Source: Aliiroseovarius subalbicans | Lineage (GTDB): Bacteria; Pseudomonadota; Alphaproteobacteria; Rhodobacterales; Rhodobacteraceae | Direction: 5' to 3' | Length of the DNA: 64,000 nucleotides | Assembly: GCF_022678625.1 (NCBI RefSeq) | Contig: NZ_JALBYQ010000003.1 | Span: forward strand, 248,001-312,000 | In this document: positions 56,742-64,000 of the stretch, piece after piece | How the letters are laid out: the number at the start of each line of letters is the position of its first letter | How positions within the stretch are numbered: the stretch's first letter is position 1 | Position numbers and translations under genes: made by a program | Notes under the pieces: model-generated | Seen by the model: only the letters and a program-made list of their open reading frames with translations | Database searches by the model: none | Told to the model about the DNA's origin: nothing

Positions 56742-57025
56742 AGGCCTCCTTGTTGCGACGGCGAACATCGGCCAGACAATGCAGGGCGAAAAACGGTGCC
56801 CATACGATGTCGACCCAAATGGAAATCTGGAGCGTCAGATAGGCGACCCAAACGCATGACGCGACAGAGCACCGGGGTCGAGCCGCCTCCAGACAAACCA
56901 GTTGAACCCCCGATCGGGAGCAAAGGCGATGCTGTTATAGAAGGACGGAGCGTCAGAAGGCTTGCAGTTGCCAGCACGGCGAGCCCAAGGTAGATTCTGA
57001 AAACACGCCTGAGTTTGTCGGACAT
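56742..57025 (-). pseudogene. Small membrane-protein gene broken by two frameshifts
   Basis: Reading from the ATG at 57025 gives MSDKLRRVFRIYLGLAVLAT, a basic start and a hydrophobic helix. After about 29 codons coding-like sequence continues in the -1 frame (FYNSIAFAPDRGFNWFVWRR, then LDPGALSRHAFG) up to a TGA, and after about 60 codons it moves again by -1 to LTLQISIWVDIVWAPFFALH, ending in charged residues. Two single-base deletions in a protein of about 95 residues with two hydrophobic segments explain this. I do not recognise the family. The intact first frame runs on without a natural stop into the antisense of the methyltransferase gene. Two assembly errors are the alternative. Confidence 0.55.
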
Positions 57026-57093
57026 TTCACCCCCTCTCGACCACACGCTGTCATAGTGACTTGCACGGCCAATGGGCCAAGAACAGGTGCCCC

Positions 57094-57122
57094 TTGCAGT
57101 TCTGCCCGTTCCACTCTATATC
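57094..57122 (+). promoter_or_regulatory. Candidate promoter for rimP-nusA-infB
   Basis: TTGCAG, 17 bases, TATATC. The -35 matches TTGACA at three positions and the -10 matches TATAAT at four, so support is weak. It would give a leader of about 85 nt that contains the terminator hairpin at 57178. Confidence 0.3.
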
Positions 57123-57177
57123 CACATCAACAGCGGCGTGTTGGCCTCCACCCCCAACGCTCCACCGGGAAAGATCG

Positions 57178-57200
57178 ACGGGCCGCGCGCCCGTTTTTTT
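57178..57200 (+). terminator. Intrinsic terminator in the rimP leader
   Basis: Stem ACGGGC/GCCCGT with a CGCGC loop, followed by seven T, ending 12 nt before the rimP ATG. It faces the plus strand only. It may end transcripts from the upstream methyltransferase gene or act as an attenuator for the rimP-nusA-infB operon. Confidence 0.8.
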
Positions 57201-57212
57201 GTGCTTGGATGA

Positions 57213-57800
57213 ATGATGAACGACCTGGTTGCCAAAACCTCGATTGACCGCAAGCTTGCGGGCCTGCTGACCCCCGTGATCGAGGGCATGGGGTACGAAC
57301 TTGTGCGCCTGCGCCTGATGGGGGGCGACACGCCCACGCTTCAGATCATGGCCGACAAGCCTGAGGGCGGAATCGAAGTGGACGACTGCGCCGAAATCTC
57401 AACTGCGGTCAGCGCCACAATGGATGTCGAAGACCCGATCGAAAACAACTATACGCTGGAAGTGTCTAGTCCGGGCATCGACCGACCGCTGACCCGGTTG
57501 AAGGATTTTGATGCCTGGAATGGCTATGTCGCCAAGCTGGAAACGTCCGAGATGATCGACGGGCGCAAGCGGTTCAAGGGTAACCTGGCCGGCACCGAGG
57601 GTGACGAGGTTCTGGTCGAGATCGAAGACCACGGCAAGCCCGTGACCATTGGCCTGACCTTTGAGCTTCTGGCCGAGGCCAAGCTGGTTCTGACCGACGA
57701 CCTGATCAAGGAAATGCTGCGCCAGAAGAAAGCCTCTGGCGCAATTGACGAAACCAAATTCGACGAAATCGAAACCGAAGCCGGTTCTGAGGAGGACTGA
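57213..57800 (+). CDS. rimP: Ribosome maturation factor RimP
   Basis: Needed for 30S subunit assembly. 195 residues from the ATG at 57213; the next codon is also ATG. The N-terminal domain contains [17 protein letters not shown] and the conserved [17 protein letters not shown] near residue 88, and the C-terminal SH3-like part follows. nusA starts 2 nt after the stop. Confidence 0.95.
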   Translation: MMNDLVAKTSIDRKLAGLLTPVIEGMGYELVRLRLMGGDTPTLQIMADKPEGGIEVDDCAEISTAVSATMDVEDPIENNYTLEVSSPGIDRPLTRLKDFDAWNGYVAKLETSEMIDGRKRFKGNLAGTEGDEVLVEIEDHGKPVTIGLTFELLAEAKLVLTDDLIKEMLRQKKASGAIDETKFDEIETEAGSEED

Positions 57801-57802
57801 CG

Positions 57803-59440
57803 ATGGCAATTACTTCTGCTAACCAGCTGGAGCTACTCCAGACTGCCGAGGCCGTGGCCCGCGAAAAGATGATCGACCCCGTGCTGGTCATCGAGGCGAT
57901 GGAAGAAAGCCTGGCGCGTGCTGCCAAGAGCCGTTACGGCGCCGAGATGGACATTCGTGTCACGATCGACCGCAAGACCGGCCGCGCGACCTTCACCCGT
58001 GTGCGCACCGTTGTCGCGGATGAAGAGCTGGAAAACTATCAGGCCGAGTTCACCGTCGAACAGGCCAAGCAGTATATGGAAAACCCGGAAATCGGTGCCA
58101 CCTTCGTGGAAGAGGTTCCGCCGGTTGAGATGGGCCGCATCGCCGCGCAAAGTGCCAAGCAGGTGATCCTGCAGAAGGTGCGCGAAGCCGAGCGTGACCG
58201 CCAGTACGAGGAATTCAAGGACCGCGCCGGCACGATCATCAACGGTCAGGTCAAGCGCGAAGAATACGGCAATGTCATCGTCGATGTGGGCGCGGGCGAG
58301 GCGATCCTGCGCCGCAACGAAAAGATCGGCCGCGAAAGCTACCGCCCGAATGATCGTATCCGCTGCTACATCAAGGATGTGCGCCGCGAAGTGCGCGGGC
58401 CGCAGATTTTCCTGTCACGCACCGATCCGCAGTTCATGGCCGAGCTGTTCAAGATGGAAGTGCCGGAAATCTACGACAACATCATCGAGATCAAAGCCGT
58501 TGCCCGCGACCCCGGTTCGCGCGCCAAGATTGCCGTGATCTCCTATGACAACTCGATCGACCCCGTTGGCGCCTGCGTCGGTATGCGCGGCAGCCGCGTG
58601 CAGGCCGTTGTGAACGAGCTTCAGGGCGAAAAGATCGACATCATTCCGTGGAACGAAGACACGCCCACCTTCCTGGTGAACGCGCTTCAGCCCGCCGAGG
58701 TGACCAAAGTTGTGTTCGACGAAGACGCCGAGCGAGTCGAAGTTGTCGTGCCCGATGAGCAGCTGAGCCTTGCCATCGGTCGCCGTGGTCAGAACGTCCG
58801 TCTGGCCAGCCAGCTGACCGGGATGGACATCGACATCATGACCGAGGCCGAGGAATCGGAGCGCCGCCAGAAAGAATTTGCCGAGCGCACCCAATTGTTC
58901 ATGGACACGCTGGATCTGGACGAATTCTTCGCACAGCTTCTGGTGTCTGAAGGCTTCACCAACCTCGAAGAGGTCGCCTATGTCGAGCTGGATGAGCTTC
59001 TGGTCATCGACGGTGTCGACGAAGGCACCGCCGAAGAGCTTCAAGCCCGCGCCCGCGACTATCTGGATGCGCAGAACAAGAAGGCCCTGGACCACGCCCG
59101 CGAGCTGGGGGTGGAAGACAGCCTGATTGCCTTCGAAGGCCTGACCCCGCAGATGGTCGAAGCCTTGGCCGAGGACGACGTGAAGTCGCTGGAAGACTTC
59201 GCAACCTGCGCCGATTGGGAACTGGCCGGTGGCTGGACCACGCAGGACGGTGAGCGCATCAAAGATGACGGCGTGCTGGAGAAATTCGGCCTGTCGCTGG
59301 AAGACGCGCAGGACATGATCATGACCGCCCGCGTGATGCTGGGCTGGGTCGACCCTGCCGATCTTGTGGCCGAGGAAGAGGAAACCGAAACCGAAGGCGA
59401 AGACGGCAGCGACGTGGCAGACGCGGAGGCTGAGGCCTGA
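57803..59440 (+). CDS. nusA: Transcription termination/antitermination factor NusA
   Basis: Elongation factor that modulates pausing and termination. 545 residues: N-terminal RNA-polymerase-binding domain (1-130), S1 domain (about 135-200), two KH domains (about 205-345) with VGACVGMRGSRVQAVVNEL and LSLAIGRRGQNVRLASQL, and C-terminal acidic repeats (about 360-510). The tail is highly acidic (EEEETETEGEDGSD). Follows rimP by 2 nt. Confidence 0.97.
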   Translation: MAITSANQLELLQTAEAVAREKMIDPVLVIEAMEESLARAAKSRYGAEMDIRVTIDRKTGRATFTRVRTVVADEELENYQAEFTVEQAKQYMENPEIGATFVEEVPPVEMGRIAAQSAKQVILQKVREAERDRQYEEFKDRAGTIINGQVKREEYGNVIVDVGAGEAILRRNEKIGRESYRPNDRIRCYIKDVRREVRGPQIFLSRTDPQFMAELFKMEVPEIYDNIIEIKAVARDPGSRAKIAVISYDNSIDPVGACVGMRGSRVQAVVNELQGEKIDIIPWNEDTPTFLVNALQPAEVTKVVFDEDAERVEVVVPDEQLSLAIGRRGQNVRLASQLTGMDIDIMTEAEESERRQKEFAERTQLFMDTLDLDEFFAQLLVSEGFTNLEEVAYVELDELLVIDGVDEGTAEELQARARDYLDAQNKKALDHARELGVEDSLIAFEGLTPQMVEALAEDDVKSLEDFATCADWELAGGWTTQDGERIKDDGVLEKFGLSLEDAQDMIMTARVMLGWVDPADLVAEEEETETEGEDGSDVADAEAEA

Positions 59441-59455
59441 TCTCAGGCCTCAGGT

Positions 59456-60094
59456 ATGCGCATGACGCGCGGTGGCCAGAAAATGCGGCCGGAAGAGCCC
59501 GAACGGCGCTGTATCGCGACGGGAGAAACCCAGCCCCGCGCTGGGCTGATCCGCTTTGTCGTGGCGCCGGACGGGTCGGTGGTGCCCGACCTGTTGGGCA
59601 AACTGCCGGGTCGTGGCATCTGGGTGTCAGCGGATCGCGCGGCACTGGATCTGGCGGTCAAGAAAGGCCTGTTTTCGCGCGGGGCCAAGCGCAAGGTGAC
59701 AGTGCCCGACGGCATGGCCGACAGGCTGGAAGCAGCCTTGGCAGACCGGGTGGTCCACCTGATCAGCCTGGCTCGTAAGGCAGGCGATGCGGTTGCCGGA
59801 TACGAGAAGGTAAAAGACTGGCTGGTCAAGGGAGAAGCCCAAGTGCTGATCCAATCCAGCGATGGGTCCGAACGTGGCAAATCAAAGCTGCGGCCGCCCG
59901 AGGAAACCGGCCTGTTCGTGGGGGTTTTGACCGCCCAAGAATTGGGTTTGGCTTTCGGGCGGGAAAATGTGATACATGGCGCGCTCGCCGCTGGCGGACT
60001 CACGACGCGTGTTGTAGAGGAAGCCGCAAAGCTTGAAGGCTTGCGCGGGAAAGACGGGGGGAAGGCCCCTCGGAAAGGTACGAAGACCAGATGA
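59456..60094 (+). CDS. YlxR (DUF448) protein fused to an L7Ae-like domain
   Basis: RNA-binding protein encoded between nusA and infB. 212 residues: the YlxR part (about 10-85) carries [20 protein letters not shown] and the [10 protein letters not shown] motif; residues 95-190 resemble the L7Ae/L30e fold ([25 protein letters not shown]). The fused form is usual in alphaproteobacteria. Role in RNA metabolism is not settled. Overlaps infB by 4 nt. Confidence 0.92.
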   Translation: MRMTRGGQKMRPEEPERRCIATGETQPRAGLIRFVVAPDGSVVPDLLGKLPGRGIWVSADRAALDLAVKKGLFSRGAKRKVTVPDGMADRLEAALADRVVHLISLARKAGDAVAGYEKVKDWLVKGEAQVLIQSSDGSERGKSKLRPPEETGLFVGVLTAQELGLAFGRENVIHGALAAGGLTTRVVEEAAKLEGLRGKDGGKAPRKGTKTR

Positions 60095-62589
60095 GCGATA
60101 ATGACGGCAAAAAGACCTTGGGTGTGCGTGGTGGCGGTGGCCGCCCCGGCCAAGTGAAGCAGAGCTTTTCCCACGGGCGCACGAAGAACGTGGTCGTGGA
60201 AACGAAACGCAAGCGCGTTGTCGTGCCCAAGCCGGGTGCGGGAACGGCGGCTGGCAGGACGTCGGGCGTGCCGAAGGGTGATCCCTCGAAACGTCCCGCC
60301 GGGATTTCCGATGCGGAAATGGACCGTCGCCTGAAGGCGCTGAAGGCCGCCAAGGCACGTGAAGTCGAAGACGCCGCCAAGCGCGAGGCCGAAGAAAAGG
60401 CCCGCGAGGAAGAGCGTCGCCGCCGCCGCGAGGAAGCCGAAGCGAAAGAACGCGCCGAGCGTGAACGCGAAGAGGCGCTGAAAGCGAAAGCCGAAGAAGA
60501 CGCCCGCAAACTACGCGAAGTCGAAGAAGCCAAAGTGCGCGCCAAGGCTCCGGCACCGGCTGCCGATCCGGCTGCCGCTCAGGCCGCCGAAGCACGCGGC
60601 ACCGGCAAGACATCGTCGGCCCCGCGCAAGACGGACCGCGAACAGCCGAAACAGCAGCCCCGTGGCAAGGGTGGTCACAATGACGGCCGCCGCTCAGGCA
60701 AGCTGACCCTGAACCAGGCGCTGCGCGGCGGTGAAGGCGGGCGTCATCGTTCGATGGCCGCAATGAAGCGCAAACAGGACCGCATGCGGGCCAAAGCCAT
60801 GGGCAATGGCGAGCCGCGCGAAAAGGTCGTGCGTGACGTGAAGGTTCCCGAAACCATCGTGGTTTCGGAACTGGCCAACCGTATGGCCGAACGGGTCGCC
60901 GATGTGGTCAAATCGCTCATGAACATGGGCATGATGGTCACGCAGAACCAGGCGATCGACGCGGACACCGCGGAACTGATCATCGAGGAATTCGGCCACA
61001 AGATCGTCCGCGTGTCGGATGCAGACGTGGAAGACGTCATCCACTCGGTCGATGATGCCGAGGAAGACCTGGAGCCGCGCGCACCGGTGATCACCATCAT
61101 GGGTCACGTTGACCACGGCAAAACCTCGCTGCTGGATGCAATCCGACATGCCAAGGTGACTGCTGGCGAAGCGGGCGGGATCACCCAGCACATCGGCGCC
61201 TATCAGGTGACGACGGATGACGGGGCGCTCTTGTCCTTCCTGGATACACCGGGCCACGCTGCGTTTACCTCGATGCGTGCCCGTGGCGCGCAGGTGACCG
61301 ACATCGTCGTGCTTGTGGTTGCCGCAGATGACGCGGTGATGCCGCAGACGATTGAGGCGATCAATCACGCCAAGGCCGCTGAAGTTCCGATGATTGTTGC
61401 AATCAACAAATGCGACCTCCCGGCTGCCAACCCTGACAAAGTGCGCACGGACCTGCTTCAGCACGAAGTGGTGGTTGAAAAGATGTCGGGCGACGTACAG
61501 GACGTGGAAGTTTCGGCGCAAACGGGTCAAGGCCTGGACGATCTGCTGGAAGCCATCGCGCTGCAGTCTGAAGTTTTGGAACTGAAAGCGAACCCGAAAC
61601 GCGCCGCTTCTGGTGCCGTGATCGAAGCACAGCTGGACGTGGGCCGCGGCCCCGTTGCCACCGTTCTGGTTCAGAACGGCACGCTGAAGCGCGGTGACAT
61701 CTTTGTTGTCGGCGAACAGTGGGGCAAGGTCCGCGCGCTGGTCAACGACAAGGGTGACCGGGTCGAGGAAGCTGGCCCATCGCAACCGGTTGAGGTTCTG
61801 GGTCTGAACGGCACACCCGAAGCGGGCGACGTTCTGAACGTGGTCGATACCGAAGCTCAGGCGCGTGAAATCGCCGAGTATCGCGAAGACGCCGCCAAGG
61901 AAAAACGTGCCGCCGCTGGTGCTGCAACCACGCTGGAACAGATGATGGCGAAAGCAAAGGCCGACGAAACCGTCGCCGAGCTGCCCATCTTGGTGAAGGC
62001 CGACGTGCAGGGCTCTGCGGAAGCTATCGTTCAGGCGATGGAAAAGATCGGCAACGACGAGGTTCGCGTAAGGGTGCTGCACTATGGCGTTGGCGCGATC
62101 ACAGAAACCGACATCGGCCTGGCCGAAGCGTCGGGTGCCCCGGTCATTGGCTTCAACGTCCGTGCCAACACGTCGGCCCGCAACACCGCCAACCAGAAAG
62201 GTGTCGAGATCCGCTACTACTCGGTCATCTATGACCTGGTGGACGATGTGAAGGCCGCCGCGTCCGGCCTGTTGTCGGCCGAGGTTCGCGAGAACTTCAT
62301 CGGCTATGCCCAGATCAAGGACGTGTTCAAAGTGTCCAACGTCGGCAAGGTCGCCGGCTGTCTCGTCACCGAAGGTGTGGCGCGCCGCTCTGCCGGTGTG
62401 CGCCTTCTGCGCGACAACGTGGTGATCCACGAAGGCACGCTGAAGACGCTCAAGCGCTTCAAGGACGAAGTTGCCGAAGTGCAGTCGGGTCAGGAGTGTG
62501 GCATGGCGTTCGAGAACTACGACGACATTCGCGCAAACGATGTGATCGAGATCTTCGAGCGCGAGGAAGTCGAGCGCACGCTGGACTGA
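60091..62589 (+). CDS. infB: Translation initiation factor IF-2
   Basis: GTPase that places fMet-tRNA on the 30S subunit. 832 residues. The N-terminal 250 residues are low-complexity and highly charged, with long Glu/Arg/Ala helices (about 85-160). The G domain begins with [16 protein letters not shown] near residue 338, with DTPGHAAF and NKCDLP following, and domains II-IV fill the rest. It ends the rimP operon; the usual next genes (rbfA, truB) are absent, and a strong terminator follows. Confidence 0.97.
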   Translation: MSDNDGKKTLGVRGGGGRPGQVKQSFSHGRTKNVVVETKRKRVVVPKPGAGTAAGRTSGVPKGDPSKRPAGISDAEMDRRLKALKAAKAREVEDAAKREAEEKAREEERRRRREEAEAKERAEREREEALKAKAEEDARKLREVEEAKVRAKAPAPAADPAAAQAAEARGTGKTSSAPRKTDREQPKQQPRGKGGHNDGRRSGKLTLNQALRGGEGGRHRSMAAMKRKQDRMRAKAMGNGEPREKVVRDVKVPETIVVSELANRMAERVADVVKSLMNMGMMVTQNQAIDADTAELIIEEFGHKIVRVSDADVEDVIHSVDDAEEDLEPRAPVITIMGHVDHGKTSLLDAIRHAKVTAGEAGGITQHIGAYQVTTDDGALLSFLDTPGHAAFTSMRARGAQVTDIVVLVVAADDAVMPQTIEAINHAKAAEVPMIVAINKCDLPAANPDKVRTDLLQHEVVVEKMSGDVQDVEVSAQTGQGLDDLLEAIALQSEVLELKANPKRAASGAVIEAQLDVGRGPVATVLVQNGTLKRGDIFVVGEQWGKVRALVNDKGDRVEEAGPSQPVEVLGLNGTPEAGDVLNVVDTEAQAREIAEYREDAAKEKRAAAGAATTLEQMMAKAKADETVAELPILVKADVQGSAEAIVQAMEKIGNDEVRVRVLHYGVGAITETDIGLAEASGAPVIGFNVRANTSARNTANQKGVEIRYYSVIYDLVDDVKAAASGLLSAEVRENFIGYAQIKDVFKVSNVGKVAGCLVTEGVARRSAGVRLLRDNVVIHEGTLKTLKRFKDEVAEVQSGQECGMAFENYDDIRANDVIEIFEREEVERTLD

Positions 62590-62610
62590 TCAGTCATCGC
62601 GACGAAAAAG

Positions 62611-62643
62611 AAAAGGGACGGCGCTACGCCGTCCCTTTTGCTT
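62611..62643. terminator. Bidirectional intrinsic terminator after infB
   Basis: A 9-bp GC-rich stem GGGACGGCG/CGCCGTCCC extended by four A-T pairs, three-base loop, with T-rich tracts on both sides in the respective orientations. It serves infB on the plus strand and the small gene at 62660-62800 on the minus strand. Confidence 0.92.
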
Positions 62644-62659
62644 TTCATGGTCGAAATCC

Positions 62660-62800
62660 TCAGGCGGCTTGCGCCAGGTCGACCGGATACCCTTGATACA
62701 GGCGTTCACCGACACGGACGACGATCTTGCCGCCCTTCAGTTCACGCACGAACAGTCCTTGGACTGAGACACAGCTGCCCAAAACGATGGTACGCATCAT
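62660..62800 (-). CDS. Small protein of 46 residues, unknown function
   Basis: ATGATG start at 62800 with GGGGAG 10 nt upstream, stop TGA, then a terminator. The predicted peptide begins MMRTIVLGSCVSVQGLFVRE and continues LKGGKIVVRVGERLYQGYPV, a pattern of short beta strands with alternating hydrophobic residues that suggests a small beta-barrel. It is downstream of mutT on the same strand with a 106-nt gap. I recall similar short proteins in Rhodobacterales but cannot name a family. Good Shine-Dalgarno, codon pattern and terminator make it likely real. Confidence 0.7.
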   Translation of the reverse strand: MMRTIVLGSCVSVQGLFVRELKGGKIVVRVGERLYQGYPVDLAQAA

Positions 62801-62906
62801 GCCTTTTTCTCCCCCAGGTAGAAATCGGTTGCTTCACTTTACGGCAGACCGCTTATGAAATCATCCCCAATTCGAAACAAAAGCCCGCAATTCAGCGGAT
62901 TGTTGA

Positions 62907-63305
62907 TCAAAGCCAGTCGCGCAGAACTGCGATCAAAGGGACGTCGGCGGCGGGCATTGGGTAGTCACGCAACTGATTCACGCGCGCCCAGGACAGCTTT
63001 TGCCCCTCGCGGGGATGAGGGGTTCCGTTCCATTTCCGGCAAGCAAAGACCGGCATCAGCAGGTGAAAATCGTCATAGCTGTGGCTGGCGAACGTCAGCG
63101 GCGCAAGGCAGGATTCCCAGGTGTCGATGCCCAGTTCTTCATGCAGCTCGCGAATCAGGGCGTGTTCAGGAGTCTCGTCCGCTTCGACCTTCCCGCCGGG
63201 GAACTCCCACAGGCCCGCCATCGACTTGCCCTCAGGGCGTTGGGCCAGCAACACGCGCCCATCCGGGTCGATCAGTGCAACCGCAGACACCAGAATGGTT
63301 TTCAC
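62907..63305 (-). CDS. mutT: 8-oxo-dGTP diphosphatase MutT
   Basis: Sanitises oxidised dGTP. 132 residues with the NUDIX box [21 protein letters not shown] and [19 protein letters not shown] before it, the MutT-type arrangement. The start is a GTG at 63305 that overlaps the argJ stop (GTGA), so MutT is translationally coupled to argJ. The open frame further upstream is only opposite sequence of argJ's end. Confidence 0.93.
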   Translation of the reverse strand: MKTILVSAVALIDPDGRVLLAQRPEGKSMAGLWEFPGGKVEADETPEHALIRELHEELGIDTWESCLAPLTFASHSYDDFHLLMPVFACRKWNGTPHPREGQKLSWARVNQLRDYPMPAADVPLIAVLRDWL

Positions 63306-64000
63306 GACCGATAGTCCGCGTTGATCTGAATATAGCCGTGGGTCAAATCGCAGGTCCAAACTGTCGCTGTCCCGCCCCCCAGGCCCAGGTCGGTGTGGAT
63401 CAAAAGCTCATCGTGCTTCATGTAATGCGCGCCGTCTTCTTCACGGTAGGACGGGGATACCCAGCCGTTTTCTGCCACCAGGATGTTGCCGAAGGAAATC
63501 GACAGCTTGTCGCGCTCTGCATAGGCGCCGGATTTGCCCACAGCCATGACAACTCGGCCCCAATTCGGGTCTTCACCCGCCACGGCGGTCTTCACCAGAG
63601 GTGAATTGGCGATCGCCATCGCGTGGGTCCGCGCGTCTTCGTCGGTTTTGGCGCCTGTCACACGCACTTCGACGAATTTCGTCGCTCCCTCGCCGTCGCG
63701 CACAACCTGGTGCGCAAGGTCCAACATCACGCTTTCAAGCGCCTCGACAAAGGCTGCGTCTTCGGCGTCCACCTCGACCCCGGACGCCCCGGTTGCCGTC
63801 AAAAGCAGCGTGTCGGAAGTAGACGTGTCGCTGTCCACGGTGATGTTGTTGAAGGTCTTGTCGGTCAGCGAAGACAGCATCGATTGCAGCACGTCCTGAT
63901 CTACCTTCGCGTCGGTGAAGATAAACACAAGCATCGTCGCCATATCTGGCGCAACCATGCCGGATCCCTTGGCGATGCCCGCGATATGCACGATGCGGTT
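63302..64000 (-). CDS. argJ: Bifunctional glutamate N-acetyltransferase / amino-acid acetyltransferase ArgJ (5' end outside window)
   Basis: Transfers acetyl from N-acetylornithine to glutamate in the cyclic arginine pathway. Only the C-terminal part (about 232 residues) lies in the window; the frame is open to its right edge. The autocleavage site is visible: [14 protein letters not shown], where the Thr after Ala becomes the nucleophile of the beta chain. The end [11 protein letters not shown] is typical. mutT is coupled to its stop. Confidence 0.95.
   Translation of the reverse strand, partial: NRIVHIAGIAKGSGMVAPDMATMLVFIFTDAKVDQDVLQSMLSSLTDKTFNNITVDSDTSTSDTLLLTATGASGVEVDAEDAAFVEALESVMLDLAHQVVRDGEGATKFVEVRVTGAKTDEDARTHAMAIANSPLVKTAVAGEDPNWGRVVMAVGKSGAYAERDKLSISFGNILVAENGWVSPSYREEDGAHYMKHDELLIHTDLGLGGGTATVWTCDLTHGYIQINADYRS

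Noticed and set aside
57056-57247. 63-codon plus-strand frame before rimP
   Set aside because: It crosses the terminator and the rimP start, lacks a Shine-Dalgarno, and has no coding character.
60694-62430. 578-codon minus-strand frame over infB
   Set aside because: Shadow of IF-2 with His/Asp-rich low-information sequence.
1-64000. Mobile elements, prophage, CRISPR arrays, tRNA or rRNA genes
   Set aside because: None was seen: no transposase or integrase motifs, no regularly spaced repeats, and no cloverleaf-like or rRNA sequence in the gaps inspected.

Overview
This 64 kb window looks like chromosomal DNA of an alphaproteobacterium of the order Rhodobacterales (Roseobacter/Rhodobacter group). 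It is GC-rich, densely packed, and has many start/stop overlaps of the ATGA and TGATG type. The gene order hemJ-rho-mnmE-mnmG-rsmG-parA-parB on one side and maf-aroE-coaE-dnaQ-secB on the other is the classic alphaproteobacterial origin neighbourhood. I see no transposase, integrase, phage gene, CRISPR array, tRNA or rRNA, so this is core rather than accessory DNA.

Layout. 1-8.1 kb: 3' part of addB, addA, trxA, then two YkuD L,D-transpeptidases flanking a CAP-domain lipoprotein. 8.1-12.1 kb (minus strand): the tight hslO-nudix-cca-RNA methyltransferase operon. 12.1-14.3 kb: a NUDIX gene, a receiver-PP2C phosphatase and a divergent Hpt protein that share an intergenic region with a perfect CtrA box. 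14.3-18.5 kb: ilvA, a secreted alanine-rich protein, argG, a GNAT gene interrupted by an in-frame TAG, and a small SCP2 protein. 18.5-23.2 kb (minus strand): maeB, a PfkB-family kinase, a class IV aminotransferase and a sulfotransferase-like protein. 23.5-31.5 kb: galE, mutS, the hrcA-grpE pair and rph-rdgB-hemW.

31.5-42.5 kb is the origin region. The mnmE-mnmG-rsmG-parA-parB genes run leftward and maf-aroE-coaE-dnaQ run rightward. Between them lies a 407-bp non-coding region (38833-39239) with a purine-rich AT tract, several DnaA-box matches and three tandem AT-rich 9-mers; I interpret it as oriC. Two perfect 16-bp parS palindromes are embedded in coding sequence, one over the mnmG start and one inside rsmG. 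A second perfect CtrA box lies just upstream of mnmE.

42.5-57 kb: idi, fxsA, a Tim44-like gene, mltA, an Smr gene, an alpha/beta-hydrolase lipoprotein, hslVU, an unrecognised glycosyltransferase-like gene, hemH, a methyltransferase, comF-grxC-nitrilase-marR, ubiG, a prolyl aminopeptidase, another methyltransferase and a small membrane-protein gene broken by two apparent frameshifts. 57-64 kb: rimP-nusA-ylxR-infB behind a leader containing an intrinsic terminator, a 46-codon conserved-looking gene, mutT, and the 3' part of argJ, which runs off the window.

Most of the window is housekeeping. The parts worth a second look are the origin architecture, the CtrA-boxed phosphatase/Hpt module, the two decayed genes, the structured leaders before rimP and the PfkB kinase gene, and the small gene after mutT. 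I did not find a convincing wholly new multi-gene system.
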